From IMG/VR virus record IMGVR_UViG_3300021960_009059, positions 1 to 27,988 of that record: a stretch of 27,988 nucleotides of DNA. One strand, given 5' to 3'. This stretch comes from a virus. The notes beneath the pieces are model-generated. The model was not told the origin of the DNA. It saw nothing but the letters and a program-made list of their open reading frames with translations, and did not search any database. The translations under genes were made by a program, and so were the position numbers. Every line of letters begins with the position of its first letter. Position 1 is the first letter of the stretch. Shown piece after piece: positions 22,735 to 27,988 of the stretch.

Positions 22735-23440
22735 TTCTTTTTCTATATTCTATTGTTTTTTTATTTATATCTAATACTATATCTAAATATTTTCCTTCGA
22801 ACCAATATGGTTTTGCTCCTCTGTAAATAAATTTACTAATAAATTCAGTTTCAGTTTCTTCGGTAACTGGGAATAAAGTAGGAACATTATGACCTGCTTT
22901 AGCACAAAAGAACTGTTTATGAGTGTGTTGTTCTCCATGCGCTTTACTAGAAGCCAGTACCGGAAATACAGTACCGAATTTTTTAAAAGAAGAATAACAT
23001 TCATACGAAACTGTTATATATTCGTTATATACGTCCCATGGAGTATCAGAGTCAATATGCTCTTTTGCTTTTTTCAGAGTTTCATAATCCGGCAAATTAG
23101 TAGTTATATTATCTTGTATATGCCAATCTGTTTGATAATTTGCTACTAAATTTTTATCTATACATGCAAATATAAAGTATTCAGGTTTATCAAAAAAATT
23201 AGGATTATGGTAGTAAGCTTGTTTATAAATTAAATCTAAAAAACTTCCATCATGATCTGTCCAATGCTTAAGTCTCTTTAATCCTCCTCGATATTGTTCC
23301 GGGTAGTCTTTAATATTTATATTTCTGACAAATTCAACTTGCTTCTCTACTCTCTTTACTATTTCATCTATAGGAAGAAGTGTAAGAGGTTGTATACCGT
23401 CGAAACCGTCACCAAAAAAAGTTGTATTTTGATTAACCAT
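22718..23440 (-). CDS. ParB/sulfiredoxin-like protein, divergent (240 residues)
   Basis: A 240-residue protein. Residues 153-187 (KKFGTVFPVLASSK, then HGEQHTHKQFFCAKAGHNVP) follow the pattern of the ParB/sulfiredoxin fold: a hydrophobic strand, G-x-x-H(T/R), a helix, then VP before the next strand. Here the usual G-x-H-R is HTHK (172-175), with K175 in place of arginine. Two longer proteins in the same operon (23736-24824 and 26551-27411) have the intact form. The N-terminal half contains VEFVRNINIKDYPEQY and GGLKRLKHWTDHDGSFLDLI, with no recognised motif. ParB-type proteins bind CTP in chromosome partition, and related proteins (SerK, SbnI) are small-molecule kinases. The operon makes a metabolic role more likely than DNA partition. 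The link to the fold is a motif-level inference. Confidence 0.5.
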   Translation of the reverse strand: MVNQNTTFFGDGFDGIQPLTLLPIDEIVKRVEKQVEFVRNINIKDYPEQYRGGLKRLKHWTDHDGSFLDLIYKQAYYHNPNFFDKPEYFIFACIDKNLVANYQTDWHIQDNITTNLPDYETLKKAKEHIDSDTPWDVYNEYITVSYECYSSFKKFGTVFPVLASSKAHGEQHTHKQFFCAKAGHNVPTLFPVTEETETEFISKFIYRGAKPYWFEGKYLDIVLDINKKTIEYRKRNEAIF

Positions 23441-23739
23441 TATTTAAAAAACTCGTCAGGATGTACTGATCTATCATCTATAAATATATCTCCGTCAAAG
23501 GGTTTGAAATAAAGTTCATGATATTTTACTCCCCAAGCATCTAACTGTGCTCTAGTGATCGGTCCATAGTATTCTTCTCCTCTTCCGCTTTTATTTCCTC
23601 TAGCAGTATAGAATATAATTATATGCCCATCGTCATACAGTTGATTAATTTTCTTTATTCTATCAGTCCAGGGTTGACGGCTTATAACTGGTCCTTCTTC
23701 TTTGCAAATTGTATTGTCTATGTCTATAATATATTTCAT
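23440..23739 (-). CDS. Small HAD-type phosphatase
   Basis: A 99-residue protein with all four HAD motifs. They are DIDNT at 6-10 (nucleophile D6 and acid/base D8), YTAR at 44-47 (T45), K79 in YFKPF, and IDDRS at 87-91 (D88, D89). The core is minimal, without a cap domain, like the capsule-biosynthesis phosphatases that remove phosphate from sugar phosphates. It would act in the cytoplasm on a pathway intermediate. The second HAD domain of the operon is fused to the cytidylyltransferase encoded at 24811-25869. It starts in a 4-base overlap with the upstream gene and overlaps the downstream one by one base. The active-site set is complete, so it is probably active; the substrate is unknown. Confidence 0.85.
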   Translation of the reverse strand: MKYIIDIDNTICKEEGPVISRQPWTDRIKKINQLYDDGHIIIFYTARGNKSGRGEEYYGPITRAQLDAWGVKYHELYFKPFDGDIFIDDRSVHPDEFFK

Positions 23740-24824
23740 AATTCAAATTTAAAATCATAACCTCTGTACTTATTAGCTTTTTTCATATAGTTTGCAAAAC
23801 TTAATGCCTTATCTGGGTTTTCATTAAAATGATAAAAGGTATTAGGAGGTTCTGAGCCGTTTCCTAGCTCTGGGAGATACTTAATATAGTCTTTAAGGTT
23901 TTCAGATGTCATTAAAGTTCCATATATAAAGTTTCTATTTCTAGCTATATCTAAAACTAAATGTCTATGTCTAAACCATGCTGGAGTTATATAATGGATA
24001 GGTTCTTTTGAGCTAAAATGATCGACCTCTTGTAAATTAAGTAAAAGCGGAAGGTCTTTCTTTGCTATGGGCGCTACTGATAAACGGTGGGAACCGTCTA
24101 GTAAGGTGTTATTCTTATCACTTACAATTACCGGATAACCGTAACCGTACTTAGTAACAGAATATAGCATATCAGGAAACATATCCGCTCTCCACCTGTA
24201 CCTTGGTAGTTTTTGATTAGTGCTAGCTCCTAATAAATTAGGTTTAGGCTTATCTCTACCGTAAGGATTTATTTTTTCACGATTTTTTATATCATTTTTT
24301 TGAAAAGCACTTATTATGTTTTTATAACTATTACAATTTACCTTACTAAAGACTTTATAAAATGTTTCTAGATGTGGGTTTCCTACATTAGTTGATAAAT
24401 GGTTCTTTAAAAATAAATGAGGAAGTTTAATGTAAATATAGTGGCTAGGATATTTTAACTCTCTTATAAAATCTTCTCTATGTAAAGGTATTCTATGAAT
24501 CTTACTATCACTATAATCTTTCCCGAATACAAAATTACCTTTATTTCTGTTAAACTCAATAAAGTCTTTAATTAAAATATTCCAAGTTAAAGTTTTCCAT
24601 TTAAGACCAAACCTAAAAGTACTTGGGTCGTTTCTGTGTTGAGAGGTAACAGTTATAGGAGAAGTAACTAATGGATCTTGTAAGCTTTCTGCGCAAACCA
24701 GTCTTTCTTCATAGAAATCGAAAAATTTAATAATTTGGTAAAGCGAGTAGTGCTTAAATAGTTCTAATTCTGGTAGACCTTTGTCTATAAAGTGGTTTTC
24801 TTGTTGTATTTTATAAGTTTCCAT
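23736..24824 (-). CDS. ParB-like domain protein (362 residues)
   Basis: A 362-residue protein with a ParB-like core in its second half. WRAD (211-214) is followed by KYGYGYPVIVSD (225-236), LLDGSHRLSVAPIAKKDLP (241-259) and LLLNLQ, matching the strand, G-x-H-R loop, helix, VP/LP and strand order of ParB/sulfiredoxin folds. The N-terminal 200 residues contain HYIYIKLPHLFLKNH (128-142), which resembles HFIYLEIPSKLLVKY in the 286-residue protein at 26551-27411. The two are therefore likely homologous over more than the ParB motif. There is no helix-turn-helix or dimerisation domain as in true ParB, arguing against chromosome partition. The role is unknown; kinase-like or nucleotide-binding activity is a hypothesis. 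It overlaps the cytidylyltransferase-HAD gene upstream by 14 bases and the small HAD gene downstream by 4 bases. Confidence 0.68.
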   Translation of the reverse strand: METYKIQQENHFIDKGLPELELFKHYSLYQIIKFFDFYEERLVCAESLQDPLVTSPITVTSQHRNDPSTFRFGLKWKTLTWNILIKDFIEFNRNKGNFVFGKDYSDSKIHRIPLHREDFIRELKYPSHYIYIKLPHLFLKNHLSTNVGNPHLETFYKVFSKVNCNSYKNIISAFQKNDIKNREKINPYGRDKPKPNLLGASTNQKLPRYRWRADMFPDMLYSVTKYGYGYPVIVSDKNNTLLDGSHRLSVAPIAKKDLPLLLNLQEVDHFSSKEPIHYITPAWFRHRHLVLDIARNRNFIYGTLMTSENLKDYIKYLPELGNGSEPPNTFYHFNENPDKALSFANYMKKANKYRGYDFKFEL

Positions 24825-25869
24825 ATACGTATTCTATTGTATTTTCCCAATTTTCAAATCTGTATCCTTTATCATCTATATATACTTTAGCGTTTGGCTT
24901 GCCCCAAACAATATCGTTTACATATTGCTTTATACCGTGTTTTTCTAGCCATTCCCAAGTACCTTGTATACCGTCTTTACCGTTAACAGAAGGTCTCTCA
25001 GGATGTCCTTTGAACGTATATAGTATTATTATATACTTTTCAGAAAGCTTCTTTATAGCATCGATTGCTCCATCTACTGGTTCATCATATACAGTGCCAT
25101 CGTAGTAGCCTTTTGAGTTTTTATGTATTACTCCGTCAAAATCAATAGCTAGTGTGTTTTTAAGTATTTTATCTTGCAACTTACCCCACGACTCTACAGT
25201 ATGACGATTTCTATCTTTATAGACTAACTTTACTAGTTTAAAATCTAACTCAGTATCTACATCTATTAATTCTTCTTCAGGCCAATCTACTATATATGTG
25301 TAAGGCTCTTTTATTAAGTTAGGAAATAACTCCCAATTATCCAACATATATTTCTTTTTAAACATTACTAAAGAATGAGTAGCTTCTAGTACACCAGGAC
25401 CGCCTGTTGTTGATAATCTATCGTTTGGTTTAAAGTTTAATGGTAAACTATCGTCGTTCCAATACCAATTTTTCGTCTTTTTGACTGTTATAGCACTTTC
25501 ATGAGGAGATGATTTATACCAATCTATAACTTTCTGTATTTTATCTATATCTAAAAAAGGCTGGCAAGCATTTACATTAATAATATAATCTGATTTTACA
25601 TTTTTTAAATGTCTATACATTATAGAGTGATGAGCATTGCCAGGTGCTACTGAGTCATACTCTCTTTTTAATGTATTTATTTTATTATCTGCTTTATCTA
25701 TCAATTCTTGATCAAAAGCTGCTAAGTAAACTTCTTCTATATTTTTTAACTTACTAACTTTATCGATAGCTATATCAATCATAGTTGTACCTCCAATATC
25801 TCTTAAATGTTTATTAGGGCAACGAGTACTATCCTTTCTGGCATGTATTATAACTGCTATTGTTTTCAT
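24811..25869 (-). CDS. Cytidylyltransferase fused to HAD phosphatase domain
   Basis: A 352-residue two-domain protein. Residues 1-225 resemble KdsB/NeuA-type cytidylyltransferases: IIHARKDSTRCPNKHLRDIG (7-26, the R and K that bind CTP phosphates), YIINVNACQPFLD (95-107), then IDVDTELDFKLV near 202. Residues 238-352 are a HAD phosphatase: DFDGVIH (242-248), YTFKG (284-288), WGKPNAKVYIDDKGYRFE (322-339) with K324 and D332/D333. The order NTP-transferase then phosphatase matches animal CMP-sialic acid synthetases, whose C-terminal domain is a KDO-8-phosphate phosphatase relative. The phage enzyme may therefore dephosphorylate a sugar phosphate and activate the product with CTP in one chain. The HAD here is of a different subtype. 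It overlaps the 362-residue gene by 14 bases and starts 2 bases after the sulfotransferase stop. Confidence 0.82.
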   Translation of the reverse strand: MKTIAVIIHARKDSTRCPNKHLRDIGGTTMIDIAIDKVSKLKNIEEVYLAAFDQELIDKADNKINTLKREYDSVAPGNAHHSIMYRHLKNVKSDYIINVNACQPFLDIDKIQKVIDWYKSSPHESAITVKKTKNWYWNDDSLPLNFKPNDRLSTTGGPGVLEATHSLVMFKKKYMLDNWELFPNLIKEPYTYIVDWPEEELIDVDTELDFKLVKLVYKDRNRHTVESWGKLQDKILKNTLAIDFDGVIHKNSKGYYDGTVYDEPVDGAIDAIKKLSEKYIIILYTFKGHPERPSVNGKDGIQGTWEWLEKHGIKQYVNDIVWGKPNAKVYIDDKGYRFENWENTIEYVYGNL

Positions 25870-25871
25870 AA

Positions 25872-26558
25872 TTATTTAAAACTGTAATTAAACATTTCTA
25901 TATCCTCATTAAGTATATTTTGTAGAGAATTTATATCTTTATCAGTCATAACATCATAGTATTTTACGTCTAGTTTATTAGATCTATTTAAATGCTGAAG
26001 TTTAGTTTGAGGTAATCCTATTTTTTTGCAAATAAAATCGAAATCTTGCTGAAGATTTTCGAACCTACCAATAAAGTCTATATAGGGTAATCTATCTATA
26101 TTCCCGCTAAAATGGCCTTTTAAGAAATTAACTTGAGATGCTAAGTGAATATTTTCTCCCATATAATCAAAAAGATTAAAAAATGGTTTACCGGTTGTTA
26201 ATGGATCTACATCATTAAATCTTAATTTATTTAAGAATTTTTTTGAGTTCTCTATTTTTTCTTGAGGGTAGTAATAATCAACCCATAAGTCTTCTAAATT
26301 ATCTATAGCATAACTTAAAGGATGTTTATTTAAAAACTCTCTAAATTTATACAGAGAATAAAACCTATCCCAAGGATTACGTACAAAAGTAAATACAAAA
26401 TAGTCTTTAAATAAATCTTCATCAAATTTATCATAATGTATCTTAAATCCTTCATATCTAGAATCGACGTCTAATAGATTGTAGAGAGTTTGTCCAATAG
26501 TTACTCCACCAGTTTTAGGTGTATGTAGAAATATAAATTTTTTCTTGTGATTAATCAT
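25872..26558 (-). CDS. Sulfotransferase-family protein
   Basis: A 228-residue sulfotransferase. FIFLHTPKTGGVTIGQTLY (8-26) is the 5'-phosphosulfate-binding loop that grips PAPS. FTFVRNPWDRFYSLYKF (56-72) is the 3'-phosphate-binding motif, with R60 and S68 as contacts. The C-terminal half (about 150-215) contains IGRFENLQQDFDFICKKIG, the pattern of cytosolic/Golgi type-2 family (sulfotransferase family 2) proteins. There is no membrane anchor, so it would sulfate a sugar, a lipid or protein tyrosine in the cytoplasm. PAPS would come from the host, as no PAPS synthase is visible. Sulfation of a glycan made by the neighbouring enzymes would give a strongly acidic surface. It overlaps the ParB-like gene upstream by 8 bases. 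Confidence 0.9.
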   Translation of the reverse strand: MINHKKKFIFLHTPKTGGVTIGQTLYNLLDVDSRYEGFKIHYDKFDEDLFKDYFVFTFVRNPWDRFYSLYKFREFLNKHPLSYAIDNLEDLWVDYYYPQEKIENSKKFLNKLRFNDVDPLTTGKPFFNLFDYMGENIHLASQVNFLKGHFSGNIDRLPYIDFIGRFENLQQDFDFICKKIGLPQTKLQHLNRSNKLDVKYYDVMTDKDINSLQNILNEDIEMFNYSFK

Positions 26559-27411
26559 CTATTATCAGCTTTTCATTACCCGAGAAAAATTCAAGGCTTT
26601 TTTTACTTAGGTCTATTTTAAAATTTACATCAGGTACACAGAACATGTCAGCCATAGTAACTTTCCAAGAATTTTGATCTGTGCCTAGATTTGGTTTACG
26701 TAAAAAGATAGGTACATCAAAACCTAATAATGCATGAATAATAGCTCTATGAGTACCTCTTCCAAAAATACCGTGTGATTGATTATAAAGGATAGGGTAA
26801 ATAAGCCCTTTATCTTTTATACTTATTAACTGAGTAATGTCAAGGTCAGCTCTCCATGCTATCTCTTCTCTATTTTCAAAAAAATCTTTTATTTTATGAG
26901 CCTCTGGATATTTAGAATCGTAATAATCAGCTAATTCTAATATTTCTCTTATATTTAAATTTTTACTAATAGTTTCTAAAGCAAATTGTTTAAAAATATC
27001 TATATTAGGATTAGAATGTACTTTATCTTGATACTTAACGAGTAATTTACTAGGTATTTCTAAGTAAATAAAATGAGTCCATGTTTCATTTAAACCGGAC
27101 ATATCCATTGATATGACATCTGCTTTTGCAAATGCTTCTTTTGAAAAATGATTAGCCTGTTTACCGTTAATAGTATACTGACTTACATCATTTACTGAAA
27201 AATATGCAGGAGGGTGTCCGCTCCAGAACCCGTTTTCTTCTATATTGTGCTTTTCTTTAAATAAAGGTTCTTCATTAGGTCCTCCTCTTTTCTCATACCC
27301 CTCTTTTTCTAGTAGTTTATGATTTTTTAAATATAAATCTATAACTTCTTCTCCTTTAATAATATCAAAGCTCTTTAAGTTGTTAAATGTATCAAAATAA
27401 AACTTTTTCAT
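26551..27411 (-). CDS. ParB-like domain protein (286 residues)
   Basis: A 286-residue protein with a ParB/sulfiredoxin-type signature. WRAD at 186-189, GLIYPILYNQ (202-211), GRGTHRAIIHALLGFDVP (217-234) and then IFLRKP give the strand, G-x-H-R, helix and VP-strand order. WRAD and HFIYLEIPSKLLVKY (113-127) are shared in spacing with the 362-residue protein at 23736-24824, showing common origin. The N-terminal region (NEEPLFKEKHNIEENGFW, then GHPPAYFSVNDVSQ) has no known motif. No helix-turn-helix is present. The ParB fold here probably serves a metabolic rather than a segregation function. The gene begins 7 bases after the SGNH-like gene and overlaps the sulfotransferase gene by 8 bases. Confidence 0.7.
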   Translation of the reverse strand: MKKFYFDTFNNLKSFDIIKGEEVIDLYLKNHKLLEKEGYEKRGGPNEEPLFKEKHNIEENGFWSGHPPAYFSVNDVSQYTINGKQANHFSKEAFAKADVISMDMSGLNETWTHFIYLEIPSKLLVKYQDKVHSNPNIDIFKQFALETISKNLNIREILELADYYDSKYPEAHKIKDFFENREEIAWRADLDITQLISIKDKGLIYPILYNQSHGIFGRGTHRAIIHALLGFDVPIFLRKPNLGTDQNSWKVTMADMFCVPDVNFKIDLSKKSLEFFSGNEKLIIDD

Positions 27412-27418
27412 ATAACTG

Positions 27419-27988
27419 TTACCTAGTTTTTTTATAATGTTTATAAAGAGTTTCTGCGAAAAGTTTATGCCCTTTCGTAGAAGGGTGTTTAGGTCCGTAA
27501 CTATTTGCTAGAACGTACTCTTCTAGTTCAAATAAATCTCTATCTTCATACTGTTCGAGATAACTGTAAATATTATAGAAATTATATCCCCAGTAGTGTT
27601 TGTATATGTCTATAAAATCTCTCTTGTCATATGTAGAGCTGTTGAAAGTAGGTTCAAAAGCATCCATTAGTATATAATCAACTCCAATATATTCAAAAAA
27701 CTGCTGTAATAATGCAATCATATTAAAATTAAAGAAATCTAAATACCTATAATCAAACATTTCAGTAATAAAGAATTTTTTATAGTTGTTTAAAAAATAA
27801 CCTATATCAGTATTTTCCGGGGTTACGGGTAAACCTAGTAGGTCATTAGTACTTACTGTTTTTTTAAATTGATCATAAGTTCTTTCTTCTTTTAAAGGTA
27901 GGTATATATCACTTATATTCCATGATAGACCTTTCCATTGTCTTTGTTTAAGAGTAGGAAAAAAAGGAAAATCATCTCTTGTAGTAGA
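27419..27988 (-). CDS. SGNH-hydrolase-like protein, N-terminus beyond window
   Basis: The reading frame is open from the right edge to the stop at 27419, so the gene starts outside the window and 189 residues are visible. A methionine at 27760 (MFDYRYLDFFNFNM) is internal, because the 76 codons before it are open and coding-like (ending YFLNNYKKFFITE). Near the C-terminus, YGPKHPSTKGHKLFAETLY has the HPxxxGH pattern of the last block of SGNH hydrolases, where H is the catalytic base. LIALLQ-type helix and GVDYILMDAFEPTF precede it. The first blocks (nucleophile Ser, Gly, Asn) must lie upstream, out of view. It is the first gene seen of the island and similar in type to the protein at 19347-20297. 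Confidence 0.6.
   Translation of the reverse strand, partial: STTRDDFPFFPTLKQRQWKGLSWNISDIYLPLKEERTYDQFKKTVSTNDLLGLPVTPENTDIGYFLNNYKKFFITEMFDYRYLDFFNFNMIALLQQFFEYIGVDYILMDAFEPTFNSSTYDKRDFIDIYKHYWGYNFYNIYSYLEQYEDRDLFELEEYVLANSYGPKHPSTKGHKLFAETLYKHYKKTR

Noticed and set aside
22762-22769. Exact T4 late-promoter sequence TATAAATA on the coding strand, 28 bases before the nucleotidyltransferase start
   Set aside because: It lies within codons for DINKK of the 240-residue gene. Several other copies in both orientations occur inside coding regions of this AT-rich sequence, so a single well-placed one may be chance.
22718-27411. ParB-like motifs as evidence for a plasmid or prophage partition system
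   Set aside because: There is no ParA-type ATPase, no helix-turn-helix and no parS-like repeats nearby, and the operon is metabolic.
1-27988. tRNA genes, CRISPR arrays, insertion sequences, integrase and attachment sites
   Set aside because: None could be recognised. No spaced direct repeats or transposase motifs were seen, and the non-coding gaps are too short for most of them.

Overview
The window looks like a piece of an AT-rich, contractile-tailed (T4-like) bacteriophage genome, probably a marine virus and possibly one of Bacteroidetes. Every gene I can support lies on the minus strand, so transcription runs from high to low coordinates. Genes are packed tightly, with many ATGA and TAATG stop/start overlaps. 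Evidence for a T4-like myovirus is a tail sheath, a gp19-type tail tube, gp26/gp51-type baseplate proteins, a tape measure, a LysM/gp53-type protein, a hub protein, UvsX, a gp32-type ssDNA-binding protein and a T4 RNase H-type 5' nuclease. The host guess rests on the near absence of Shine-Dalgarno sequences before strong genes, with A/T-rich leaders instead. It is an inference only.

In transcription order there are three blocks. (1) Positions 27988 to about 17250: an unbroken, overlapping run of 14 glycan, lipid or small-molecule genes. They are two SGNH-type proteins, three proteins with a ParB/sulfiredoxin-like signature, a sulfotransferase, a cytidylyltransferase-HAD fusion, a small HAD phosphatase, a sugar nucleotidyltransferase, two glycosyltransferase-like proteins of one family, a radical SAM/SPASM enzyme, a HisC-type aminotransferase and a short glycerophosphodiesterase-like protein. 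(2) Positions 17263 to about 5540: the tail cassette. It holds a small coiled-coil protein, sheath, tube, an unknown protein coupled to a third glycosyltransferase-like paralogue, overlapping gp26-like and gp51-like ORFs, tape measure, a gp48/gp54-like protein, a LysM protein, the hub and a small putative structural protein. (3) Positions 5502 to 1: replication and recombination. It holds an atypical family A DNA polymerase, an unknown protein, gp32, UvsX and the 5' nuclease, then a 2OG-Fe(II) oxygenase and a cytidylyltransferase cut by the left edge.

The modification island directly precedes the tail genes, and a member of the same glycosyltransferase-like family sits inside the tail cassette. 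Together with the oxygenase and cytidylyltransferase at the left end, this suggests the phage makes and attaches an unusual activated sugar, polyol or phosphorylated amine to host surface glycan, virion proteins or lipids. The product cannot be deduced from sequence alone.

Three other patterns stand out. A short motif, TATTTATA (often TATTTATAAT) on the coding strand, recurs in almost every real intergenic gap of the left 17 kb. A seven-T run and hairpin in the gp26/gp51 overlap could be a tail-chaperone frameshift site. Three ParB-like proteins occur in a non-partition setting. No tRNA, CRISPR, insertion sequence or integrase was seen, and no stretch over 300 bases lacks a gene.
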